Below, in pieces: positions 9,796 through 18,603 of a stretch of 64,000 bases of DNA. Source of the DNA: Pseudomonadota bacterium. GTDB taxonomy: Bacteria; Pseudomonadota; Gammaproteobacteria; Eutrophobiales; Eutrophobiaceae. A program made the translations under genes and the position numbers. The stretch covers positions 434,001-498,000 of the forward strand of contig JABFGI010000002.1 in the NCBI GenBank assembly GCA_013112535.1, written 5' to 3'. The notes beneath the pieces are model-generated. The model worked only from the letters and a program-made list of their open reading frames with translations, was not told where the DNA came from and ran no database searches. Each line of letters opens with the position of its first letter. The stretch's first letter is position 1.

Positions 9796-11105
9796 CAGTT
9801 GCGGTTATATTAATGTTTGTCACCCTGATGTTCCTGTTATTAATGGGCTATCCGGTTGGATTTACACTCGGTGCGGTTGCACTGGTTTTTGGCGGTATTT
9901 TTCTTGAATTAGATGATTTCCAATCACTTCCCTTACGTATATGGGGGATCATGACGAACTTTACCTTACTCGCTGTGCCACTATTTGTATTTATGGGTGT
10001 AGTTTTCGATCGCTCTGGGCTTGCTGAAGACTTATTGGAAACAATGGGAAAACTTTGTGGAAAGCTTAGTGGCGGGCTGGCTTTATCTATAGTTATTGTC
10101 GGTGCTCTATTAGCTGCAACAACCGGTGTCGTTGGCGCAACAGTTTGTACCATGGGCATCATTGCTCTACCGACCATGCTAAAGCACAACTATTCGGCAC
10201 CGCTGGCAACAGGAACTATTGCGGCATCAGGTACTTTGGGGCAAATCATTCCTCCCAGTATTATTTTGATCCTTCTTGGCGACGTTATGGGTGTCCCTGT
10301 TGGTCGTTTATTTATGGGAGCAGTTGTACCCGGTTCGATTCTGGTATTGTTGTTCATGCTTTATATTTTTGCTTATGCCATGTGTAAGCCAGACGTTGCG
10401 CCTGCGCTTAAAACAGACTCTGAAAACCTGAACTTTACACATGCATTAATTACTTTATTACCTCCAATGATATTAATCCTTGCCGTACTTGGTTCTATTT
10501 TTTTTGGTATTGCTTCACCAACAGAATCCGCAGCAGTTGGCGCCATAGGTGCGCTGATACTAGCCGCAATACATAAAAGATTAACACTGGAAAACCTGCA
10601 GGAAGCTATGCGACAAACAACGAAATTAACCAGCATGGTCTTCATTATATTAATCGGTGCTTCAGCATTCGGTTCTGTTTTTATTGGTATGGACGGAGAC
10701 AGACTGGTTCTGGATGTTATGTCTAATTTACCGGGTGGAATATGGGGCTTTCTACTCATTAGCATGCTGCTAATTTTTATTCTGGGGTTCTTTCTCGATT
10801 TTTTACAAATCTGTTTTATTGTTATCCCGATACTTGCGCCTATCGCAAATCAACTTGGTATTGACCTGCTCTGGTTTGCTATATTAATTGCTATCAATTT
10901 ACAAACCTCGTTTTTAACACCACCATTCGGTTTTTCACTGTTTTATCTTAAAGCCGTCGCACCTTCAGAAATAAGGATCCAGGATATTTATTCAGGAATA
11001 ATTCCTTTTGTATCACTTCAGGTAATAACAATGATTATTTTAGTATTCATGCCGCAGTTAGTGACATGGCTACCTGACTTAATGGACAAATTAAACGGAC
11101 TTTAA
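9792..11105 (+). CDS. TRAP transporter large permease subunit (DctM family)
   Basis: 437 residues, about 12 transmembrane segments, normal for DctM. Recognisable pieces are the opening LLMGYPVGFTLG, the ATTGVVGATVCTMGIIALP loop, and the C-terminal NLQTSFLTPPFGFSLFYLK motif, which is very conserved in the family. The protein carries the sodium-dependent transport channel; substrates of the family are usually organic acids. It starts with ATG overlapping dctQ by four bases (translational coupling). Its stop overlaps the stop of the convergent aroE by four bases. Confidence 0.92.
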   Translation: MTVAVILMFVTLMFLLLMGYPVGFTLGAVALVFGGIFLELDDFQSLPLRIWGIMTNFTLLAVPLFVFMGVVFDRSGLAEDLLETMGKLCGKLSGGLALSIVIVGALLAATTGVVGATVCTMGIIALPTMLKHNYSAPLATGTIAASGTLGQIIPPSIILILLGDVMGVPVGRLFMGAVVPGSILVLLFMLYIFAYAMCKPDVAPALKTDSENLNFTHALITLLPPMILILAVLGSIFFGIASPTESAAVGAIGALILAAIHKRLTLENLQEAMRQTTKLTSMVFIILIGASAFGSVFIGMDGDRLVLDVMSNLPGGIWGFLLISMLLIFILGFFLDFLQICFIVIPILAPIANQLGIDLLWFAILIAINLQTSFLTPPFGFSLFYLKAVAPSEIRIQDIYSGIIPFVSLQVITMIILVFMPQLVTWLPDLMDKLNGL

Positions 11106-11968
11106 ACAGGAACGTTTCTGAGTTGTTTTATTACCGGTGCAGTATCCGGCATAACACCATGCCAAATATTAAATGCTTCGGCAGCTTGTTCAACCAGCAT
11201 ACCTAACCCATCCAACACTTTAAATGCGCCCTGTTCAGAAGCCCATTTCATAAAGATTGTTTCTTTATCAGAATACATTAAATCATAACAACACGTGGTG
11301 TTGCCGATTGTAGACTTTGGAATCGTTGGTAATCTGCCATTTAAACTGAGCGATGTCCCATTAATGATGACATCAAATGATCGCTGGCCATATAATTTTT
11401 CTGATAGATCCGCATAAGAACATGCTTGTATGTTTCCATGATTGGAAAAAATTTTAGCCAGTTGCACAGCTCTGGAAACGGTACGATTTGCAATAACTAT
11501 TTGCTTTGGTTTTTGTGCGCAAAGTGGTTCAAGTATGGCTCTAACTGAACCTCCTGCTCCCAATATAAGTATCGATTTGTTATTCAGATCAATCTCATTA
11601 TTTATAATGAGATCATTAATTAAACCTTTTCCATCTGTCGTATCACCGTAAATATTTTTATCTTTATCAAACCAAATCGTATTTACAGAACCGGAAATAT
11701 CTGCGCGATCAGATAATATATCGCAGAGAGAAAATGCATCACCTTTAAAAGGCACTGTAATATTTAATCCTTTACCTTTTTGTTCTACAAATGAATTAAC
11801 ATAGTCTTTAAAACTATCAACAGGAACTTCTATTGCTTGATAATTTAGAGTGATGCCCTTTTGCTCGGCAAATAGAGAATGGATTTGAGGTGATTTACTA
11901 TGATTGATCGGGTTACCAAATACAGCGTAGTTAGAAAGTGAAGAATCCAGATTAATATCGCTAACCAC
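11102..11968 (-). CDS. aroE: shikimate dehydrogenase AroE
   Basis: 288 residues. AroE reduces 3-dehydroshikimate with NADPH in aromatic amino acid synthesis. The shikimate site NPINHSKSPQIH and the catalytic lysine segment GLNITVPFKGDA are present, followed by the dinucleotide-binding LGAGGSVRAIL and the C-terminal DGLGMLVEQAAEAF. The start is a GTG at 11968, eight bases after the stop of the upstream cNMP/rhodanese gene, so the two are probably one transcript. The 3' end is convergent with dctM. Confidence 0.95.
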   Translation of the reverse strand: MVSDINLDSSLSNYAVFGNPINHSKSPQIHSLFAEQKGITLNYQAIEVPVDSFKDYVNSFVEQKGKGLNITVPFKGDAFSLCDILSDRADISGSVNTIWFDKDKNIYGDTTDGKGLINDLIINNEIDLNNKSILILGAGGSVRAILEPLCAQKPKQIVIANRTVSRAVQLAKIFSNHGNIQACSYADLSEKLYGQRSFDVIINGTSLSLNGRLPTIPKSTIGNTTCCYDLMYSDKETIFMKWASEQGAFKVLDGLGMLVEQAAEAFNIWHGVMPDTAPVIKQLRNVPV

Positions 11969-11976
11969 GACAAAAA

Positions 11977-13041
11977 TTAACTACCTGTACGTGCAACCAA
12001 TCCACCTTTAAGACAATAAACCTGCAAGCCACGCTCACTTAACAAAAACGCACAGGCGGAACTACGACGACCAGTATCACAATAAAGAATATATTTTTTG
12101 TCCGGATCAAGCGTTTGTGCTTTTAGTCTCAACATAAACAGAGGAATATTAACACTACCTTCAATGCCTGAGTTTTTGTGTTCGCTTTCTAACCTGACAT
12201 CAATCCAGACAGTATTCCCCTCCTTGATCATTGCATCAGCTTCTTCATTCGTTACCCAGCTCAGCATAGGTTCTTTTAATAACTCATTAAAATCTTCTTT
12301 TGCTAAACGCACGAGTGAACCATCAGTCGTCATTACAATATTGGCATTACGTTTCGCTTCAGATAACAGTGCTTCTTCACCAAAAGCATCACCGTCACCC
12401 AAAGTAGCTAAGGTTAATTCTGAACCGGTTTTAGAAGTACGTGTAACTTTGCACTTACCGTGTTTAATGATGTAGTAATAATCTCCATCATCACCCTGTT
12501 TGATAATGACATCACCGGCTTTAACAGGGATATCCTGCATACGCATAAACATAGCTTGAATGTTTGCAGGTGGTACTTGTAGAAATGCTTTCGACTGTAA
12601 AATACGTGTCATCCAATCGCCATCATCATCACCGTCTTCATCATCAGGACCTTCATCAACCTGAATTTCATCGACTTCAATACCGGATAATTGATCCCAG
12701 GTCAGTAATATATCGAGCAGATCACTATCGACTCTTATTATCTGACTATCAACCTTGGCTGTTGCAGTAAATTTTCTCGGCTGTTGATTTGCCAAAGCAT
12801 GCTTTGCCATATCAGAACCTGCAATGATGGTCTTACTTTCACCGTTATTGGACACAATTTCAGCTTGCCCATCTATAAGGTATACAGATTTTCTATCGTT
12901 ATCACCTTCCTTAAAAATTGCCTGACCCGCAGCGACGTTTTCAACAAACGTTTTTCCTGCCAATTCCTGAAAATTCTCAGAATTCAGCGCACTCGCCGGA
13001 ACAAATGTTTTTAGTATATTTTTATCAACAAGATCAGCCAT
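11977..13041 (-). CDS. two cyclic-nucleotide-binding domains fused to a rhodanese domain
   Basis: 354 residues without signal peptide or membrane helix. A degenerate cNMP-like domain covers about 10-115. An acidic linker (DEGPDDEDGDDDGD, about 129-142) leads to a second, well-formed cNMP domain (about 150-255) with a phosphate-cassette-like FGEEALLSEAKRNA. A rhodanese domain follows (about 262-354) with the active-site loop YCDTGRRS, catalytic Cys321. No DNA-binding helix-turn-helix is present, so it is not a CRP-type transcription factor. A ligand-gated sulfurtransferase or sulfur/redox signalling role is an inference. It is probably cotranscribed with aroE. Confidence 0.85.
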   Translation of the reverse strand: MADLVDKNILKTFVPASALNSENFQELAGKTFVENVAAGQAIFKEGDNDRKSVYLIDGQAEIVSNNGESKTIIAGSDMAKHALANQQPRKFTATAKVDSQIIRVDSDLLDILLTWDQLSGIEVDEIQVDEGPDDEDGDDDGDWMTRILQSKAFLQVPPANIQAMFMRMQDIPVKAGDVIIKQGDDGDYYYIIKHGKCKVTRTSKTGSELTLATLGDGDAFGEEALLSEAKRNANIVMTTDGSLVRLAKEDFNELLKEPMLSWVTNEEADAMIKEGNTVWIDVRLESEHKNSGIEGSVNIPLFMLRLKAQTLDPDKKYILYCDTGRRSSACAFLLSERGLQVYCLKGGLVARTGS

Positions 13042-13256
13042 TTAGAAAAATTCCTTAGGAAGTACCAAACTATTAATTAACAAGACTCCAATTGTAAGCT
13101 CTGAGTATAAATATTTAAATACACAAATCCATTTAGAACAAAAATAAGCTTCTTAACACAAAATTAATGGATATTAAGCGAATATTACTATGAGATTTGT
13201 AACGAATCTAAAACGCATAAGAATATCGGGTAAAAAAACAAAATCTTTAACAATTG

Positions 13257-13282
13257 CCTATTTGTGATCCGTCACAAATAGG
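13257..13282 (-). terminator. terminator-like hairpin after the first amtB
   Basis: Eleven-base-pair perfect stem (CCTATTTGTGA with its complement) closing a four-base loop, 15 bases past the amtB stop on the minus strand. It is followed by a T-rich but not perfect U-tract, so it is probably an intrinsic terminator. Confidence 0.7.
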
Positions 13283-13297
13283 TAATTCAGTCAGCTA

Positions 13298-14572
13298 TTA
13301 TAGACTGTAACCACTTTCATTGTGGAGAACGAGATCCAGTCCTTCTGTTTCTTCGTCATTATCAACTCTTAAACCAATTATAATGTCTAACACCTTAAGT
13401 AAAATAAAAGTCACTACGCCACACCAGGCGATAGTAGCAACAACACCGATTGCCTGGATACCTAATTGTGAACCAATTGAATATGCTTCGTCGGTAGCCA
13501 GTCCACCGAACGATTTTGAATAAAACACTGCCGTTAACAGTGTTCCCAAAATTCCACCAACACCGTGAACAGGGAAAACATCAAGTGAGTCATCAATTTT
13601 CAAAACTCGTTTGATGTATTGAGTAGCAAAAAAACAAACCACTCCAGCCATAAGTCCAATGGCTAGCCCACCTAAAGGTCCGACGTAACCTGATGCAGGC
13701 GTAATTGTACCTAAACCAGCGACCATACCTGTGACAATACCAAGGACACTTGGCTTTCTAAACTTAATCCACTCGCATACCATCCATGCCAATGATCCTG
13801 CCGCTGCAGAAATATGTGTTGCAGCGATTGCCATTCCGGCACTGCTGTTAGACCCCAATGCACTACCGCCATTGAAACCAAACCAGCCCACCCAAAGCAT
13901 ACCGGCACCCGCTACAACCATTGTCATATTATGTGGCACCATTGGTTGCTCAGGGAAACCTCTACGGTTTCCAATGATAACTGCAGCGATAATAGCCGCC
14001 ACACCAGCATTAATATGCACGACCGCACCACCAGCAAAATCCATAAATCCCTTATCTGCAAGCCAACCGCCACCCCAGACCCAGTGACAAACAGGCGCAT
14101 AGACCAGAATTAACCAAATAGCACTAAACCAAAGTACAGCGGAAAACTTCATTCTTTCAGCAAAACCACCCACAATCAGTGCGGGAGTAATAATAGCAAA
14201 CGTCATTTGGAACATGAAAAAAACAACTTCCGGAATAGTCCCATTCATCGCATCAACAGTGACAGCAGAAGCCATAATATTGCCTAAACCAATAAATTGA
14301 TTTAGCGAACCACCATCACCAAAAGCCAAACCATAGACACCAATCAACCATAAAATAGAAACCAGACAGGCAATAGCAAAACATTGCATGAGGACGGATA
14401 AGACATTTTTAGCTCTGACCAGCCCCGAATAAAACAGAGCCAAACCAGGTAATGTCATAAAAAGAACAAGTGCAGTAGACGTTAATATCCAGGCAGTATC
14501 ACCTGTATTTAATTCATCGGCGAAAACTACACCAGGTAACATTGCCAGTATAAATAATATAAAGCGATTCAT
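13298..14572 (-). CDS. amtB: ammonium transporter AmtB (copy 1, with signal peptide)
   Basis: About 424 residues when started at the ATG at 14572, which has AGGGGAAG just upstream; an in-frame ATG ten codons earlier has no such site. A cleavable signal peptide (MNRFILFILAMLPGVVFA) precedes 11 transmembrane segments, as in E. coli AmtB. The twin pore histidines are in FAGGAVVHINAG and FPVHGVGG. The protein conducts ammonium across the inner membrane and is blocked by PII. It lies 83 bases behind a glnK gene in the same orientation, the classical glnK-amtB order. Confidence 0.95.
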   Translation of the reverse strand: MNRFILFILAMLPGVVFADELNTGDTAWILTSTALVLFMTLPGLALFYSGLVRAKNVLSVLMQCFAIACLVSILWLIGVYGLAFGDGGSLNQFIGLGNIMASAVTVDAMNGTIPEVVFFMFQMTFAIITPALIVGGFAERMKFSAVLWFSAIWLILVYAPVCHWVWGGGWLADKGFMDFAGGAVVHINAGVAAIIAAVIIGNRRGFPEQPMVPHNMTMVVAGAGMLWVGWFGFNGGSALGSNSSAGMAIAATHISAAAGSLAWMVCEWIKFRKPSVLGIVTGMVAGLGTITPASGYVGPLGGLAIGLMAGVVCFFATQYIKRVLKIDDSLDVFPVHGVGGILGTLLTAVFYSKSFGGLATDEAYSIGSQLGIQAIGVVATIAWCGVVTFILLKVLDIIIGLRVDNDEETEGLDLVLHNESGYSL

Positions 14573-14655
14573 TGATCTTCCCCTATTTACAAAGATCTTC
14601 ATATTTATTAGAAATTTTTTATTTTAAAAAAGCTATTTGGATGTATTTATTACTA

Positions 14656-15081
<426 letters not shown>

Positions 15082-15398
15082 TTAAATCGAATTTAACCTA
15101 TTAGGAAATTGTTTTCATTGTTTACGTGCACCAAATACTGATTTTTTTAAAAATAATGAAAACGAAGCGTATTCCAAAACAATATTTACAATGCTGGCAT
15201 AATTTAAATCAAAGATTAATGAAAGGGGGGGAAAGTAATCATAGTCGCCATAAATAATAACTCCGGTAACTGTTCCAGATTCGACTCTGGCTTTTGATTA
15301 TTTATTCAGCCACTAGTTAATCTGATAGATGCCGTTCTCGAACTCCTGTCTTTTCATATTTTAATTCTATTTAAGTTATTTGCTAACTGCTAAACACC

Positions 15399-15444
15399 GC
15401 TCCTGCGCATCCATGCGCTAACGGCGTACGTACATCCTGTACGC
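15399..15444. repeat. double-hairpin, REP-like palindromic element
   Basis: After the lead CGCTCCT come two adjacent hairpins: GCGCAT-cc-ATGCGC (15405-15418), then one with inner stem GTACA-tcc-TGTAC. A related arrangement, starting with the same GCTCCTG, occurs at 56880-56925. This suggests a dispersed repeat family; two copies in this window is thin support. Confidence 0.4.
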
Positions 15445-15469
15445 AAAAAAACGGGCACCTGAGTGCCCG
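15445..15469 (-). terminator. intrinsic terminator after the second amtB
   Basis: On the minus strand CGGGCAC-tcag-GTGCCCG is followed directly by seven T residues, 29 bases past the amtB stop. This is a textbook rho-independent terminator and ends the porin-glnK-amtB transcript. Confidence 0.9.
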
Positions 15470-15497
15470 CCTAATTTATAACAGAGAGAGATAAAAC

Positions 15498-16754
15498 TTA
15501 GTTAGATTTAGTGAACTCTGGATAAGCTTCCAAACCACATTCACCAATATCGACACCTTCCATTTCTTCTTCTTCGCTAACCCTGACGCCCATAATGGCT
15601 TTTATTATTGTCCAGGTAATTAAAGAAGCAACAAACACCCAAACAAAAATGGTTAACGCGCCTATAAGTTGTCCTGAAAAACTGGAACCACCATCATCAG
15701 TTAATGGATTAGAAAGAGGAACCAGTAATAGTCCCAATAAACCAACCACACCATGCACTGATATCGCGCCTACAGGATCATCTATTTTCAATTTATCCAT
15801 AAATACGATTGAGAAAACAACCAGAACCCCACCAATACCACCAAAGATCGTCGCTTGTAGTGCTGTCGGAGTTGATGGTTCAGCGGTAATTGCGACAAGG
15901 CCAGCTAATGCACCGTTTAATGCCATGGTTAAATCAGCTTTACCAAACCAGAGACGGGCAACAATTAATGCGGCAACACAACCACCAGCAGCAGCCATAT
16001 TTGTATTCATAAAGACAACCGCTACTAGATTTGCACTTTCTATACTGGCAGTAGCTAATACTGAACCACCGTTAAAACCAAACCACCCCAACCAAAGTAT
16101 AAACGTACCTAAGGTTGCCAGCGGTAAGTTACAGCCTGGAATAGCGTTTACACGTCCATCTTTCCCGTATTTGCCAGCACGTGGCCCTAAAACGATGACA
16201 CCGGCTAATGCAGCGGCCGCACCCGCCATATGCACAATACCGGAACCAGCAAAATCAGAAAAACCTAAATCGCCTAATGTGTACATACCAAACACTGGCA
16301 TGCCACCCCATGTCCAACTACCTTCCATTGGATAAATAAAACCTGTCATAACGACTGCAAAAGCCAAAAACGCCCATAACTTCATACGTTCTGCAACGGC
16401 ACCTGAAACAATCGACATGGCTGTAGCAACAAATACGACCTGAAAGAAAAAGTCAGCCGAAGGTGCATAGGTTGCGGCTTCTTCTGCTCCAGCAACGCCA
16501 TCAGCAACGATTCCATCCAGGAACATTACAAAATCACCACCGCCATACATAATGGAGTAACCACATACCATGTACATGATACAAGCCACTGCATATAGCG
16601 TAATATTTTTAGTTAATATTTCAGCAGTATTTTTAGCTCTTACCAAACCGGCTTCGAGCATGGAAAAACCTGCTGCCATCCACATTACGAATGCACCCAT
16701 CACCAAAAAATAAAAGGTGTCCAGTGCATATGCTAATTCTGTTGTTGCTTCCAC
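15498..16754 (-). CDS. amtB: ammonium transporter AmtB (copy 2, no signal peptide)
   Basis: 418 residues starting with a GTG at 16754 behind GGGAGGA. Unlike copy 1 it has no cleavable leader; the N-terminus is MEATTELAYALDTFYFLVMG. Eleven membrane segments and the twin histidines (FAGSGIVHMAG and ISVHGVVG) are present. The C-terminal tail RVSEEEEMEGVDIGECG, shared in part with copy 1, is the PII-responsive tail. Sequence differences from copy 1 are large, so this is not a recent duplication. It lies 53 bases behind its own glnK and ends at a strong terminator. Confidence 0.95.
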   Translation of the reverse strand: MEATTELAYALDTFYFLVMGAFVMWMAAGFSMLEAGLVRAKNTAEILTKNITLYAVACIMYMVCGYSIMYGGGDFVMFLDGIVADGVAGAEEAATYAPSADFFFQVVFVATAMSIVSGAVAERMKLWAFLAFAVVMTGFIYPMEGSWTWGGMPVFGMYTLGDLGFSDFAGSGIVHMAGAAAALAGVIVLGPRAGKYGKDGRVNAIPGCNLPLATLGTFILWLGWFGFNGGSVLATASIESANLVAVVFMNTNMAAAGGCVAALIVARLWFGKADLTMALNGALAGLVAITAEPSTPTALQATIFGGIGGVLVVFSIVFMDKLKIDDPVGAISVHGVVGLLGLLLVPLSNPLTDDGGSSFSGQLIGALTIFVWVFVASLITWTIIKAIMGVRVSEEEEMEGVDIGECGLEAYPEFTKSN

Positions 16755-16807
16755 TTTAAATCCTCCCGCAGATTAAAATTAGTGAAGTATCAATTACCGA
16801 TGAAGAC

Positions 16808-17164
<357 letters not shown>

Positions 17165-17168
17165 TTAT

Positions 17169-17213
17169 TTTGGCCTGCCGATTTACAAAAACTAGAAAAA
17201 TCAACAGGCCAAA
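17169..17213 (-). other. long stem-loop between porin and glnK
   Basis: TTTGGCCTG and CAGGCCAAA are perfect arms; continuing inwards past a T-G pair gives about 16 base pairs around a 13-base loop. It is not followed by a T-run on the minus strand, so it is more likely an mRNA stability or processing element than a terminator. It ends about 12 bases before the glnK ribosome-binding site. Confidence 0.6.
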
Positions 17214-17237
17214 TACTTCAGTAAATATATTTAACTA

Positions 17238-17981
17238 CTAGAAGCTGCTTGATACTGTGAAAACAATTGCTTCTTCAAATCCAGCGCCCCAGAAGGTATC
17301 AGCATCATCAATGCTGTCATAATAAGTAGCATCTAAGGTAAAGATTGCTACGTCCTTACTAAGTCCAACTGAATAATGCGAATAATCAGTGACACCGGCA
17401 CGATCAAATTCTTGAAAACCAATCTGACCAGCTAAGCTAATGCCATATGGAAGAGATAAACCTAAATCCACAGCAGTGTAGTAAGAGTCACCTGACTCAC
17501 CAAAATAATCCGGACTCCAAGCAAAGAAAACACCGACTGATGGTTCAAACTGAACGTCACTAAATGTATAACCTAGTGAGCCATAGGCTTCGACAAAATC
17601 AGCATCGCCACCATATGCAGCTTCTTCCGCATCTTTTGTTCCAGCATAATGGTAATAAAGACCACCAACATCCCAACTTATTCCATTGGAAAATTCACCA
17701 GCAACACCACCATAGTAATCAATTTCAATATTACTTGATGGTAAGCCTATGTCTTGGAAATCAACATTTGAAGCCCAAACACCTGCATAAAAACCTGATG
17801 TATGACCATAATCAAAACCACCCGAGATAGCAGTTTGCTCATCAGTTTGTGAACCACCTCTATACATATAATCTGTTGATAAAGCGACATTTGCACTGAA
17901 CTCATGTTGTGAATCCTCAGCAAACGAAACACTCGAAAATAGCATGCTTGAACATGCCAATAGATATAATACTTTTTTCAT
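17238..17981 (-). CDS. TorF-family putative outer-membrane porin
   Basis: 247 residues. A signal peptide (KKVLYLLACSSMLFSSVSFA|ED) is followed by alternating beta-strand sequence rich in Tyr, Gly, Asp and Ser, starting LSTDYMYRGGSQTDEQTAISGGFDYG, and ending in the aromatic C-terminal residue VFTVSSSF typical of outer-membrane barrels. This matches the conserved family annotated as TorF-like putative porin. It is the first gene of a porin-glnK-amtB transcript behind an NtrC/sigma-54-like promoter, so it probably helps nitrogen compounds enter the periplasm under nitrogen limitation (inference). AGAGGA precedes the ATG. Confidence 0.85.
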   Translation of the reverse strand: MKKVLYLLACSSMLFSSVSFAEDSQHEFSANVALSTDYMYRGGSQTDEQTAISGGFDYGHTSGFYAGVWASNVDFQDIGLPSSNIEIDYYGGVAGEFSNGISWDVGGLYYHYAGTKDAEEAAYGGDADFVEAYGSLGYTFSDVQFEPSVGVFFAWSPDYFGESGDSYYTAVDLGLSLPYGISLAGQIGFQEFDRAGVTDYSHYSVGLSKDVAIFTLDATYYDSIDDADTFWGAGFEEAIVFTVSSSF

Positions 17982-18042
17982 TCTGCTATCCTCTCTGGAA
18001 ATAGATTTTGAATTAATTTGATAAATAACGATTAGACAGTCA

Positions 18043-18057
18043 GCATATTCTATACCA
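18043..18057 (-). promoter_or_regulatory. sigma-54 promoter (-24/-12)
   Basis: On the minus strand TGGTATAGAATATGC gives GG and GC separated by exactly ten bases, the spacing required by RpoN, with T before the GG and after the GC. It differs from the TGGCAC-N5-TTGC consensus at a few positions. Transcription would start about 50 bases before the porin ATG. Confidence 0.6.
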
Positions 18058-18144
18058 ACTAGTATTTTTTTCTTTTATTTCAATTAGATACTGCTATTTT
18101 TTAGTGCGAACTATTAATTATTTGTGCTTTCAAAATACCAACCT

Positions 18145-18161
18145 TGCACTATTTTTGTGCA
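18145..18161. promoter_or_regulatory. NtrC-type enhancer site
   Basis: TGCAC-TATTTTT-GTGCA is a perfect dyad with the GCAC-N7-GTGC form of NtrC (GlnG) sites. Its position, about 100 bases upstream of the sigma-54-like element, is usual for an NtrC enhancer of a glnK-amtB operon. Confidence 0.7.
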
Positions 18162-18292
18162 CTATATTTCACGATGTTCTATATTGGTTCGTATATTTCA
18201 AAATTGTTAAAACAACTTGATACAGAATGACAGACGGGTCAGTAAAACATATGATCTGGCTATAAAAATCCGTTAACGATAAAAATAGAGAA

Positions 18293-18547
18293 ATGGTTAA
18301 AGAAAAAATTGAAGCAATACTTTCAGATGTGTCAAAAGCACTACCGGAAGACCTGCAATTATTTAAAAAAGATATCGAAAAGAACTTACGTGCAACACTG
18401 AATGCGACGTTTACAAAAATGGAACTGGTTACACGTGAAGAATTTGATATTCAAACGGCATCATTACAGCGAACCCGTACACAACTTGATGCTTTACAAG
18501 AAAAATTATCAGCTTTAGAAAGTCAATTGGACGAAACTAAAAACTAA
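18293..18547 (+). CDS. ubiK: ubiquinone biosynthesis accessory factor UbiK
   Basis: 84 residues, the length of the YqiC/BMFP family. The N-terminal part (SDVSKALPEDLQLFKKDIEKNLRATLNATFTKMELVTREEFD) is amphipathic and the C-terminus is a coiled coil (LQRTRTQLDALQEKLSALESQL). In E. coli and Salmonella UbiK forms trimers and, with UbiJ, assists the soluble Ubi complex under aerobic conditions. It precedes comM by 56 bases in the same direction, a common arrangement. Confidence 0.9.
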   Translation: MVKEKIEAILSDVSKALPEDLQLFKKDIEKNLRATLNATFTKMELVTREEFDIQTASLQRTRTQLDALQEKLSALESQLDETKN

Positions 18548-18603
18548 AGCAATACAAATAAATTCTGATTTAATCAGTTTTATATTAATCAAGGACGATA
18601 AAT

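Larger units (their letters stand above)
17982..18292 (-). promoter_or_regulatory. divergent promoter region of the porin-glnK-amtB operon and ubiK
   Basis: 311 bases, no ORF. On the minus strand it holds a sigma-54-like element (18043-18057) about 60 bases before the porin start and an NtrC-type palindrome (18145-18161) about 100 bases further upstream. The plus-strand promoter for ubiK should be near its right end. Confidence 0.6.

Noticed and set aside
15276-15291. tRNA gene suggested by a T-arm-like CCAGATTCGACTCTGG
   Set aside because: No acceptor, D- or anticodon arm can be found around it; it is only a small hairpin.
15595-16335. 246-codon plus-strand ORF antisense to the second amtB
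   Set aside because: Low-complexity, proline- and threonine-rich translation that mirrors the amtB codons; no ribosome-binding site.
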